Shown in pieces: positions 22,340 to 33,883 of a stretch of DNA of 64,000 bases. The stretch's first letter is position 1. Each line of letters starts with the position of its first letter. The position numbers were made by a program, and so were the translations under genes. The notes under the pieces were generated by a model. That model was given only the letters and a program-made list of their open reading frames with translations. It did not search any database and was not told the DNA's origin. Origin of the DNA: Knoxdaviesia capensis (taxonomy: Eukaryota; Ascomycota; Sordariomycetes; Microascales; Gondwanamycetaceae); NCBI GenBank assembly GCA_001510575.1, contig LNGK01000003.1, positions 1,925,741 to 1,989,740 of the forward strand, in the 5' to 3' direction.

Positions 22340-22690
22340 TACCACCCTACACCAGGAAAAATTGTGCTTATATCCCCACGCCGATTGCCCAGCGAATGCA
22401 GTTTTCCAAGGACTTGCTGGCACGCTTCAAGCTCCTGGGGTCCGGCCGTCTTCGCGTTCTGGATGTACTCAAGCACAAAGACGATGACCCGACGCTCTTC
22501 CGTGAGATGGCCCAAGAGCCGCGGGCCATTGCCCCACCCCTCGATCTACTGGCAGGCCGGCGTTTCGGCCTACAGGAACGGCGCCTGCCCGGGGACTTCG
22601 GTGAATTTGGCAACCGCCGGGCGGTCGAAGAGCGGGTGTGACATTTTGTGGATGTTCTGGCGGAAGTGCTCAAGTTTGTGGAGTGTAGAA
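22340..22690 (-). pseudogene. Decayed kinase/aminoglycoside-phosphotransferase-like gene fragment
   Basis: One frame read on the minus strand from about 22690 has clear protein character: KMSHPLFDRPAVAKFTE, then a stop, then AETPACQ, a TAG stop, IEGWGNGPRLLGHLTEE, VIVFVLEYIQNAKTAGPQ and ELEACQQVLGKLHSLGNRRG followed by Asp. This pattern matches, from memory, the common fungal kinase-like phosphotransferase family whose members read RPAVAKF..., IEG.GIGP.FLGHLTE, a LEYI segment and a LH.LGI.HGD catalytic loop. The TAG stands where the family has Trp (TGG), which fits a C-to-T change on the other strand. Two in-frame stops and loss of both ends make it a relic. No function is expected. Confidence 0.6.
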
Positions 22691-25600
22691 GTTTACCTTC
22701 CCAAACCACGGTCCGTTTGGCCCGGCCACTCTCTCCTCCCCTGAAGAGCCCACCCACGTTCATGCTTGATGGCAGGCATCGCGTCGGAACAGGGTTTCAG
22801 CGCGTCAGATTCGCAGATTCCTCCTAGAGTCCTAGCTTTTTTTTGGCTTTTTGGTGGCAGTGGCACTCTCTCTGACAAGGAGATTGGTGATATAGCCTTC
22901 CAGGGGATTATATCGGCAAAGTTTAGCGTGCCGTACAGAGTTTGGCAGGGGTGAGGATGAGAGGCCAGCCTGGGTACGTGAATGAGAAACGACATGAGTG
23001 AGTGAGTCCTGGGAAAGAAACGCCACACTAAAGCTGTTGGGAATGGTTTCAACTAAAAGTGGCCCAGCACTCAGTCTCATCTCAGAGGAAGATCGTCACA
23101 GTTATTAGATGTTATTATACGATAGCAGTTGAATCTCACTGTTCACCGAGCACTCCCTGTGGCCGACGGAGACAGAGACACCCAGGGCACCCTAAAATAA
23201 ACCGTGGTTTAGGTGAATGGTTCCCCTCAATGCTACAGTACCCAGGCCACGCCGCGAATGGCATCTCACAGTTTCCCAAGCTCGGGGTGATGCTCAAGTG
23301 TGGCGGTTACGCCGATCTGATTGGACCAGTTACCGCTGAGGTTGTGACAAGCACTTCTTCGCCGCCCAGTGCTGCGGCGCTACTGGACAGCAAGGCATGA
23401 AAAGAAAAGAAAAATGGCAGCAGAAGTGTGAAGAAATTCATATGCATGGCCCCTCCAACAACTGGTCCCTCTGCCCTGTTCTCTTCCCATTCTCCTCGTT
23501 CGAGAGACAGTCCACAATGCACAATGCAGGTGCTTACCGGCAGGGTTGCGAATCCGGATCTGGTCGGCTCAGGCGTGTGGCGGAAAGCCGATAGACTGGA
23601 GCTGGAGGACGGTTGGCAGCACCGGATATGCAGAGACAACAGTTTCCAAAAATAGAGTGTCACGGCCGTGGGGGAGGAAGCAGCAGCTACGGTTATGGTT
23701 ATGTTGGGTATGTGCAGGTTCTTCTGTTGGGAGGATGGATTCAGCAGGTTCATGCGGTCGGACTTGGGCCTCTGACAGATCCTTCTGGCGGCTCTGAGTC
23801 TGGCGTCTCTGGTCTCTGCCACCGGCCAGACACAGACAACCATCCCTATGCTCGTAGGTTGTGTTCGTTCCGCGATCGACACAGATTGAACTTGCCGTTG
23901 TCTCTGATGGCAGATTAGCGTCGGTGAAGAGCCAATCCCGGCCTGAGGCCTCTGGCTTTGGACAGCGGTCGTCCAAGACGGCCACGGAGATCCGGTATCT
24001 GCATATTGCAGATGATCTGATAATGGTGAAGGCCGGGGAAACGGTTGCCCGTATGGAGCTGTCGGCGGATCACCCAGTCTGTTTTCCCGCCTCGGGTCTG
24101 CTGTCGGGTCAGACCACCACAGAGAGGTCTTCCAACAGGCTTTATGGCGGCGGCATCTGGAAACCGCCCGTGTCTCTGGCTAAGCGCCGGCACACCGGTG
24201 TCTTCCACGGCTTTCTGATATCAACATCATTAGACAGCCGTGACGATCTCCCAGCAGTGAGCATCCAGCCACCACCACTGACTGTAGTTAGGCTGGCCTC
24301 AACCGTTAGTGCTGAACCGGCCGGGTCAAAGAGCCCAATCCCCCCAGTAGAAATCAGCGCCAAGTTCAGCACCGTACAGGACGGGAATAGCGCATCTCCA
24401 CTTCCTCCGTTCCAATGCAAGATGCACGAACAGCTCAGCGCGTGCGTGCCTGACTATGTGTTCCTCAACCACGCCTACTCATTCCCCAGTTTGCACTAAC
24501 ACACCTCCCCATTCTCCCGTTACGGAGTACGGATGCACTGTTGGCTTCCCGTCCGCTGCAACTCCAGCGTTGCATGGCGTGGGAGAAGCATGTCTGTCTC
24601 TTTTCGCCTCTGTCTCCTCCTCCCCCCCCCCCTTTCCTCCCCGCCACTTCGCCGTCTTCCTCTCTCGTTCCCAGGCACAACTCCCTCATTCAATGGTTGT
24701 CCAGTGCATAACTAGTGCACAACACAGCCCACTGACGCTGTCGACAATATTGTCCTGTTCAACAAAACACAGAGAAAATCCGGATTGGCAACTTGGTGCC
24801 CTGTACAACTATTTGGGGGGGGGGGCACAAGTACCGGTACATGGCCGCAGATTGTCACACAGTTTCAGAAGCCATAGAGCACTGTGATATAATATTACAG
24901 ATTGCACTGCCAACTCGTGGTAGAAGAAGGGGAACAGCGTTCCTGGTAATCGCCGGCCCTGATCTCAGCACAGCAATTTTACTGGGATTTTTCACGCTTT
25001 TTGGGAAGGTCTCTCAAGCTTAGCTAGACTCATCCGAAGTGCCGGACTCTGGGAATTCCTTACAGGGGAACTACCCTACAAATATTTCCAGTTCACCTCA
25101 GTTCAGCACTCCGTAGCTGTTGCTCTCTCCATTGAATCCAGAAAGGCGCATTTTGTGCCACTATGAACAGCAATCTGGGAGATGAGCCTGCTCTATCGAG
25201 TCCAAGCTACTCAGCTGCTACTTGAGTTTGTGTGCACGGCCTCATACCAGCCATTCGTCGCTTGCAAGTACCCAGTACCTCCAGCGTCCCCCGGCCCATC
25301 GCCGCCCAGCCAATCATACATCGGATGTTCGCCCCACCGAGCATCTTGCCAATAATTTCGTGTATGCATACTTTCCGCCCGGACCGAACCAGCCAATCTG
25401 CAGCCAGTGTCAATCTCGCTTCCTTGCTCAGTCCTGTACTGGCAAAGTTGCAATTTGCTGCGTTGTATGTACCAGTACTTCGTGTCGCCCCCAGCTTTCC
25501 ACGTCTTTTCCTTGTTGCGGGTACTTTATTTTGGTCCAGGCCAAGGTTGTATCGCTTGAGCTTTTATTCCTGCTGCAGTTTTTGGCTGGGAAGCAGCCCA

Positions 25601-26838
25601 ATTTGACTTCCCTCCTCTCTCTCTCTCTCTGTCTTTCGCTCTTTCTCTCGTGCTCACTCAATTTCCCTCCTCTCTCTTTTTCCCTTTCTTCTTCTCCCCC
25701 CATTGTTTGTAGCTTGGCCATCCATCCCGTTCTGGTCAGTGTTCTTATTTTTTCTTCTCCATCCTTATTCATCTTGTCGCGCTTTTGCGATTTTTCTCTT
25801 CCATTTTTGATATTGTTTTTTATTCCCCTTTTTTCGGGGTTTTCTTCTTTTTTCTTCTTTTTTAATGACTCTCGTTTTAAATCTTTACAGCGAGTAAGAA
25901 TATACTTTTGGGGTTTTCTGTGCATGATTTCTCCCCGCCGTATGCTTGGTCGTCTCACCGTCTATCGTTAGGCGCCCAATTGTCGCCCATCGCCTCGTGT
26001 CTCTCCCTCAGTCACACCCTCTCCCGCTCACCCTCTCGCGGTGTCTCTGTGTTCCTCCTCCTCTCCTCTCTCTTTATCTCTCTCCCTCTCTTTTTGATTG
26101 TCTAATCCCTCCATCCTCTTAATCCTCCCGTCCATACACATTCGTCCGTCAATCTTATCCTCTCTTCTCCCGCCCCCCGGTCTAACCTCCTTTGCGAAAC
26201 CACGACACGCCCCCCCTTTCCGAACCTTAACTCGCTCCATACTCTCCGGACGGCCTTTCTTTCTTCTTTCCTTTCTTGTTCGAATCACATTCGTTTCCTC
26301 CCTCGGTCGCATTACTGTATAAGCGCGTGGCTCAATTCTGTACCCTCACTTTGTTCAAGCGCAAAGGGGGCTACATGGTCAGGTTGGTTCACTCCAACTT
26401 CCAGTCCTTCAGGTCAGTCTTCCCCATATTTTTCTTGCTTCCTCATGTTCGTCAATTCTGTTATCATCATTCTATATCCTCCGTGTTCTTTTCAATACTA
26501 TCACCATTGTTCCTCCTTGCACTCCCCTCTTACGCTTATCATGCTATACGAATATATATACTGTCTCTTTGTTGCCTATTCCCTCCTGTCACCCCATCAT
26601 CGTGATCTTGTCGATATCAACATCTTTCTTTTGTTTCATTTGCCCTGCCATTCCCATCTTCCATCCTGTTTCTCGTGCGCCTCTGCTTTGCTCCCAAGCG
26701 GTTTCTGTCATCATGCGCCATCGAACATTCCCGCTCCTTTCCTCTCGGCGATCGCGCTCCCACTGGCATCGCAACGGGTATGAAAAGGCCGACTTTTCTG
26801 ACGATATCTACTTTGCCGAATTCCAGAAATCCCTGGTC
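22691..26838. other. Gene-poor spacer and long pyrimidine-rich leader of the PSR1-like gene
   Basis: 4.1 kb. The part to about 25200 has overlapping open frames up to 212 codons on both strands, none recognisable. From about 25580 to 26800 the plus strand is almost continuous CT-rich sequence, probably promoter and 5' leader of the phosphatase gene. A candidate leader intron with GTATGA...CTGAC...TTCCAG spans about 26778-26828. Confidence 0.5.
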
Positions 26839-28569
26839 ATGACGGACCTCCATCATTTATCCGTCAACCAGTCTCCCAACGCTCCTCAGTCCGTTACAGT
26901 CCCCGTCACGGTCTCCGCCATGTCTAAAGACTCCGAACTTCAGATCCCCGAAGATAGCTCTACCAAAAAGGGCCGCAGTCTCCTCCACGTCCCGTCACGA
27001 TCATCCTCGCAGCGCAACCTTCCGTCCCCTACGGCTACCGGCCTGAGTGGCGCAACCGTCTCCGAATCCAGAAACAGCATCAGCGATCGGTCAAGAGAGT
27101 CCAAGACTAGCATAATCGGCGGCCGTCCGAGAAACGGCAGCGCGTCCAGTCACCGAACTACCGGCGAATCCGCCCAGCCCACTCCCACCAGCATGCAACC
27201 CATAACTCGCCGCCCCTCGCCGCCGCAAAGAAAGAAGAAGGGCGGTCTCTTCGCTCTTCTCGGCTGCTGCGGTGCGCCCGACTCGGCCAACGCGATAGAC
27301 GAGAACTCTCCTAATGTCCACAAGCTCGATACCCTTCCGAAACGCCCTACCTCCGCCAAATCCAGAACTCACACCCCGACTGACCGTCAGGCCTCTTCAA
27401 GTAAAGTGCAGTTGAACGAGAAGGAAAGCCAGGCCGCCACTCTCCCCGACGACACCACTACGCTAAAAGACGACAAGCGGGTGTCTGGTTCCAGCACCCA
27501 GGACCAGTCCACGGTCGCCGAAGCCGATACTGACTCCAAACTCCCTGTTGCTTCCCCACCCTCCGTTCAGCTTGAGACCCCCAAGAACGCCCCGTCGAAT
27601 AATGTCGTCGAAAGCGGCGACTCTCCCCCTCCACCTCAACAGTCCCGCGACGTTGATGGTGATGTAAAGATGCGTGATGAAGTCGCCGAAGACCGGGCAA
27701 CCGTCGATGCGGATGATGAGGATATCCCCGATTCGCTACCCCCCGCTCCCTCGCCGCCGTCGGTTGCCAGCCCGGCCCCGGTTGTCCCCGTCACACTTGC
27801 GGATGAAATTGCCGTCGCTCCTCCCCCCGCGCCCCAGAGGGCTCTCCTCCCGCCTATCGCCCCGGAACATCGGGGTCGCAAGTGCTTAGTCCTCGATCTG
27901 GACGAAACCCTTGTTCACAGCTCATTCAAGGTTCGTATTTTTACTTGGCCTCCTTTCTAGCTCCGCTATACTCCTCCGTTGTGTAATTGGCCATTCGCTA
28001 ACAAATGCTCACTTGATTCTCCTCTCCAGATTCTCCACCAGGCCGACTTTACCATTCCTGTGGAGATTGAGGGCAGCTACCACAACGTTTATGTCATAAA
28101 ACGCCCCGGCGTCGATGAGTTCATGAAGCGCGTGGGTGAACTGTACGAAGTGGTCGTTTTCACTGCTTCGGTTTCGAAGGTTAGCATCCTGTGCAAATCA
28201 ATATTCCCGATCCACTCCCCCAATACTAATCTCCGTTGTTTTATCAACCATCTTTAGTACGGAGATCCGCTCCTCGACCAGCTTGATATTCACAAGGTGG
28301 TCCACCATCGCCTATTCCGAGAGAGCTGCCACAACCACCAGGGCAACTATGTCAAGGATCTTTCGCAAGTCGGTCGCGACCTGAAGGATACCATCATTAT
28401 CGACAACTCTCCCACTTCCTATATTTTCCATCCCCAGCACGCAGTCCCCATTAGCAGTTGGTTCTCGGATGCTCACGACAACGAGCTCCTGGACCTCATT
28501 CCTGTTCTTGAGGATCTCGCCGGCCCTACGGTTCGCGACGTTAGTCTCGTTCTTGATGTCACTCTTTGA
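26839..28569 (+). CDS. PSR1: PSR1/PSR2-type FCP/SCP-like phosphatase
   Basis: Three exons: 26839-27930, 28030-28179 and 28258-28569, giving 517 aa. The first 340 residues are low-complexity Ser/Thr/Pro-rich with RSSSQRNLPSPTATGLSG and a short Cys-containing stretch LFALLGCCG. The C-terminal 170 residues are a HAD-type FCP1-homology domain: the nucleophile motif DLDETLVHSS starts near residue 353 and spans the end of exon 1, followed by HQADFTIPVEIEG, KRPGVDEFMKRV, FTASVSKYGDPLLDQLD and IIIDNSPTSY. In yeast, PSR phosphatases sit at the plasma membrane and act in sodium and general stress response with WHI2. The start is uncertain: the frame is open further upstream to 26569, and ATGs also lie at 26713 and 26920. 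I chose 26839 because it follows a candidate leader intron. Confidence 0.88.
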
Positions 28570-30888
28570 AATCCAAGCTTCCGTTCTTTCTTTTTTTTTC
28601 CCTCATTTCCTTTGTTCACCGTCTCTTATCTTCTCCATCCTTCTTAATTCATCTGTACAAGTCCTCTTTGCCGTTGGTCGACTTCAGAATCTGCAGCACC
28701 CGCATAGCGTTTTATTTTTTGGCGTTCCGGCATTTCGATTATATGAGTTACTTACGATTCGCAAGCACGATACTCCCTGTGTCCTGTGTCCAACTATAAT
28801 CGGATGCGCTACCTGGACACAAACCCCCGACGCGAGGTTCTTTAGTCTCCAGTCGCCCACCGCAGTCTCACGATACAATGCGGTGCTTCTAACGTCATTG
28901 ACCAATCGCATTGTCAGCGATTTGATTCTTTGGGGTCACCACGACGCCTATCTGGACGACGACGACTGCGCAAGCTGGGCCACCTGGCGGTACGATCGAT
29001 ATTCCTGGAACGAGTTCCATGTGAATAAACGTGGTATAAGGTGGTCACATTGACCTTCTGCCAATCATCCAGCCTTCTCCTCTCTGTTCACCTATTTGAA
29101 TGCGCCGTCGGTTTTCTTTTTTCATATCTCGTGTTCTTTCGGTACTCTCACTTTCTTTTCGCATATATCCCCGGTTTCACTGAGACTTTCGTTTACACCA
29201 GGGGCCCCGGAATGGCTTCCTCATTGTGCTTTCTTCTCCCTCCATACTTTTCAATTATTATCGCCCTGTGGTTCCCAGTTCTTGAACATTGCGTTGCTTT
29301 TTTCCCTCCACGTTCTGTTTACCAACACCCCCTCTTAACGGCCCGGATGATGGCCATGAGGAGAGATCGCCAGCGAACGTCCTTTTTTTCTGCTCGTTTT
29401 CACTGAACCGAAGGTGCTTTTCCGGTTAACAACGACCGGCCCATGCGAGTTTGCGTGCGTGTGTTTTTTATTCCTCTTTACTGTCCTTTTTGTCAGTCGC
29501 GCAAGTCATCATTTTTTTTTTGTCTACTGGGTAAAGGCTTTGGTTTTCCTTCTCTTCCCTGTTCCTCCCAGCATGGAAGTCTCTCTCTCCCGCCTTTGCC
29601 CATGACCTTGGAATCAGCATATGAAGCCATTCAGGTAAGGGCGTTTCATATTTGGATTGGATGACAGCAGACTTGAGAAGAGCAGAGGGGGTTTTTTTTT
29701 GTGCTACATCCCAGAAAGAAGATATTTTCAGCGGGCATGGGTTATTATATTTTGCGGTTCTTCCTGTTTCCTCTTTCTGTTTTTCCTGCCTTTTCCTTCA
29801 TCTCTGTTCTTTTTCTTTTGTATTTCCTCTTATCTCTTTCTTTTGTGTCTTTGAATTCCGTTTTTTTTTCTGTTCTCCAACACTGTGTTCTTCTCTTCTG
29901 TTTCTTCTGCGACTGCGTTCAGTGTCTCTTTTCTCCTGTAACTCTGTATTCTCCCTTACTGCTTCGTGCTCCAGCTCCTTGCATGCTTCTTCTCTTGCCT
30001 GTTTTGGTGTTTAAAATCCCCATCTCATCAGCCCCTTCTGGGCTGTGGTTTTTTGAAATGGCCTTGCTAGTCTTGGGCCTATCTATGCTCTCTCTGTTGC
30101 CTCTTTAACCCGCTTTGACAAACCGGAGAAAAAACAAACTTGATAAAACTTTCTTCTGCGTGCTTTGGTTGTTCGTGATTATGTCGTATGGAGCGCGTCG
30201 TTTGTGAGGAGCATGGGGGTGGTGGGGATTGTATAAGTGTCGTGCTCAGGGCTGTACAGCGTAAAAAGCCCGGATTAGTGATTGACAGTAGTAAGGGCGC
30301 GTTGAAACTGGCGTTTGTGTATAAAAACGCGCTTTAAGAGCGGAGATATGTATGCCCAGTATCTGCAAGGCAAGTAATCACAAGATTGTGAGTCCTGAAC
30401 AGATATCTCAACAAACAAAAACTCAAATTCCCGGAACAACTGGAATCCACCTAGATGAGTTACCATAGACAAACCCCAACCCTAACACACAAGACTGTTT
30501 GATCACATGACCAGGATCACATGGCATCACTTATGTTAAGGGGCGAAAAGGCTGGCCAATCACAGTCTCGGTTGTTGATGGCACCGTGGCCTTAAAGGTT
30601 CTGTGTGTGGATTTTGTCAATTGGCCCAAGGTGCCCATGGAAACCTTTTGAAGCACACACACCCTGCACGCGACTTTAAACGACACCTCACCAACTTTTC
30701 TCTCCCGATCTTCCTGGTGCATACTATCTGAAGACATTTTCCTTTCGTCGCATAACTCTTTCCATCAACCTCTTCTTGCGAAATCCGATCAACAGTTGAG
30801 ATCCTGCAGCGGTCTTACAGTTGATTCTCATTTCGTCTTTTTCCTTTTTCCGAACTTACCTGTCCTCTTCCCCTCCGATTCTTCCATC
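28570..30888. other. Intergenic region, T/pyrimidine-rich
   Basis: 2.3 kb between the phosphatase and SBH1 genes, strongly T-rich on the plus strand from about 29040 to 30110. Open frames there are compositional artefacts (Phe/Ser/Leu-rich). A telomere-like AACCCTAAC box lies at about 30479-30485, 400 bp upstream of the SBH1 start. Confidence 0.55.
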
Positions 30889-31971
30889 ATGGTATGTTCT
30901 CTTGTTCTTGGCTGGTCATGGATCTCGACAGGTCATTACCTCCTTTATATCAATTTGACGTCTGGTGGACCTGGGATGGGGCGTGCTTGACAGACTGGAG
31001 GTTGTATGGCGCGCCCAGAGCTTCCGGATTGGCGATTGAGGTGATGGAATGGAGATGGAGTGGAATAGGAGAGACCGACGGGAACACCGGGCATATCCGC
31101 CCTGGGCGAGCAGCCACAAGGAAACCCACATGAAGGATGCCACGAACGAGCTTTCGCTAACATAATCCGTATTGATACCAACACGTGCAGTCTTCCCCCC
31201 GCGCCTCGTCTCCCACCCCCGGTGCCGCCACCACCGGCGCCAGCCTGTCCCGCCCGTCGTCGCCGACTCCCCCCGGCGGCCCTCGCACTGCCATCCGCCG
31301 CCGCGCGGCCGCTGACCAGAAGGAGAAGATTGCCAATGCCCGGCCGACCTCCACGCGCTCCGCCGGCGCTGGCGGCAGCAGCAGCACGATGCTTAGTACG
31401 TCCCATCCACGCTGTTTGGTCCTGCCCTGTGGCGATACTCCCCCTGTGCTTCGATAGAGCATCCGAGGTTCAACCCGACCGCATTGTGTGCCGGGATATC
31501 CTTGGTGATGCATGTAGCTGGCTGCGCGGAGCAGCGGCGGAGACTGAGCCGGGACCTCGGCGTGAATTCTCTGTTGTGGCTCCGGCTGTGGCCAAACCGG
31601 TTTCGTGGCACTTTTGGGAGGCGAATGTGTCAGCGTGAAGAAACTCGACCTAGAAAATGCAATTGACTAACAAGACCACTCTCTCACCCTTTCTAGAGCT
31701 CTACACCGACGAATCTCCCGGCCTGAAGGTCGACCCCGTCGTTGTCCTCGTGCTGTCCCTCGTTTTCATCTTCTCGGTTGTGGCCCTGCACAGTAAGTCA
31801 ACACACCCACCAATCTGCCCACTCTCAAGTGGCTGGCTTTTGTTGTGATGAGTGGCTTCGCCATCACGATGGAAACATTTGTTTTATCGCGCTAGATTTG
31901 TTGACTGACCATGTGACTGCTGCCCCCCTTCAATAGTCATTGCCAAGGTCACCCGCAAGTTCTCCAGCTAA
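30889..31971 (+). CDS. SBH1: Sec61 beta subunit of the ER translocon
   Basis: Four exons: 30889-30891, 31191-31395, 31697-31792 and 31937-31971, giving 112 aa. The first exon is only the ATG, followed directly by GTATGT. The introns are 299, 301 and 144 nt, together far longer than the coding sequence. A Ser/Pro/Arg-rich cytosolic N-terminus contains RTAIRRRAAADQKEKIANARP. It is followed by the family hallmark MLKLYTDESPGLKVDP and one tail-anchor helix VVVLVLSLVFIFSVVALHII, ending AKVTRKFSS. The protein is the tail-anchored beta subunit of the Sec61 channel in the ER membrane and supports co-translational translocation. The family match is essentially unambiguous, and the ATG-only first exon is required because no other in-frame ATG precedes SSPRASS. 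Confidence 0.95.
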
Positions 31972-33849
31972 AGCGACCACACGCCTTTTTGATGTTGCGC
32001 CTCGCCTGACAGACGACAAACCACCCCATATGCGCCGCCTCCGCGTTTCCTCTCGCCCAAGGAAAAGTTGTCATCCGAGCCGGGCCGTCCGGATCGGGTC
32101 GTCCGGATTTCCCATTATGTTGCTTTTTTTAATTGGCGTTGTTGCTCTACTATATTGTTGGCGGCACAGAAATACCCATGAGGCGGTGGAGGGGGTTGCG
32201 GTTTTGAACCGAAGGCGGCGGCTGTGACGGATCGAGCAACACCATAACGACCACACGCGCTTACTATTTTCTCCTTCCCTATTCTTTTTATACCGACTTT
32301 AAACATCTACTACTTTCCGGGATATAATATCACACACACACGGCACACACATTGAGTTTTTTTCTTTCCCTTTTTTTCTGATTGACATGGAGTCTAGTTT
32401 TTGTTCTTCCACCGTAGGGGAAAAAAAGGATCCGGGTGGGACCCAGAAAAGAGAACCTGCATTTGTTTTTTTTGTATGTTCAACGGGGGAAGATGGAACG
32501 GAGGGGGAACGGATGAGGCGGGCGGCCTTGTATTTCTAAATATATGACATTTCGACAATAACAGGATGGAAAAAAAAAGAGAGAGAACCCACAAGCCCAG
32601 ACGAACCAAGAAAAAAACTGCGAGATATCCATGCCTGCCAACTTTATTCTTTATTCACTGGGCCCCCCTCGGTACATGGGCCCTGCTTTGTCTCTATGCC
32701 TCGCCTTCTCGGGATGCTTTCAACTTGAGGATGGGCGCGAACCGTGTTTGTTCTGTTGGTGGAACGTCGTAGTGACGTCGGAGGAGGGAGGCGTCGAGTT
32801 GAAGCCCGCTCGCAGACGTGTGTGTCCTCTGAGGTACGGGAGTCGCGGAAGCAGGCACGGATGAAGGATATGGCCGGGCGCCCGGGGACTTCTCCTGACT
32901 ATTTAGGCAACGAGGAGCGTGATGAGGGGGGGGGGTGTTGGTTCCTCGGGCTCTCCTCCCGCAATGCCGCTGGAGCGGAACGAGAAGAAGAACGGAGGGG
33001 AGATGTTCGTCGAGAAGGAATTTTTGGGATGCGTGATGACTTCTCCGTGACGATTGGGATGGGACTCTGGCACGCGAGCGGTCAGGCAGTGGGCGAGCAG
33101 TCAAGGCGGGGTGATTACATGCGGAGCTTTTCACGAGCAGACACACCACAACAACAACTACTATCTTTGGCAGAGGGATGATGCACGGCCTGGACTCATG
33201 CCGGTGAGTTCTACATAAGGGGGGATAATCTGCTTACGGTAATCACGTTCCTTTCGGTAGGGCAGGCACAGGGCGAACGTCGACCGGACTCGACGGACGC
33301 AGGGAGCTCGATGTGTCCGGGAAATAGCAGGAGTCGCGGTCCCTACTACCACCACCACCACCACCTCCACTACGGCTGGGGCATGAATGTGCGTTTTGCT
33401 TCGGAGTGGGTGGTGCGAGCTGGGCTGAAGCAGAGTTGTGGGAGTCTGGCGTTCCTGGATGGATCTTTTCTTTGTGGTCTCTTTTTTTTTCTTTTCGGCC
33501 AGGGGGAGCGGTTTGCTGGGCGTTTGTCGTTCTCATGCCTGGGTCTGGGTGGTACAAGGCACCAGACCCTCCTCTTCGTGCATCGACGTGATGCAGATAC
33601 AGATGGACGACAATCAACGACGTCGGTGGTTGGGAGACCGGATTCCAGGAGACAATGGCCCGCTTTCTCTGGGGGAGGTTAGAGAGAGGGTGAGGGTGAG
33701 GGTGTGTGGTGATGAGTGACGTCTGGATTCGCCGCCCGAGATTAATTGTCCGTCGACCAGACGAGGTGCTGGAGCGGTGTTGAACTGGTTGAAGGCCAAG
33801 TGTGTACGGGATGTGCACTTATATGACGAGGGCGTGTGGGTATATCTGT

Positions 33850-33883
33850 GTGAGTGAGTGAGTGAGTGAGTGGGTGAGTGAGT
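33850..33883. repeat. TGAG tetranucleotide microsatellite
   Basis: About eight imperfect TGAG units (one TGGG interruption) in a non-coding region. Confidence 0.9.

Noticed and set aside
23861..24499. 212-codon plus-strand open frame, with overlapping minus-strand frames
   Set aside because: No recognisable motif, overlapping frames of similar length on the other strand, and composition like the surrounding spacer. Kept as non-coding.
28469..29053. 194-codon plus-strand frame overlapping the end of the phosphatase gene
   Set aside because: Out of frame with the phosphatase and runs into T-rich 3' flank; no motif.
32744..33181. 145-codon plus-strand open frame
   Set aside because: Opposite-strand frame of the same size and no similarity to any family I know.
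33243..33818. 191-codon minus-strand open frame
   Set aside because: His/Pro/Ser-rich composition from CCA and TGAG repeats, with no domain; competing frames exist on the plus strand.
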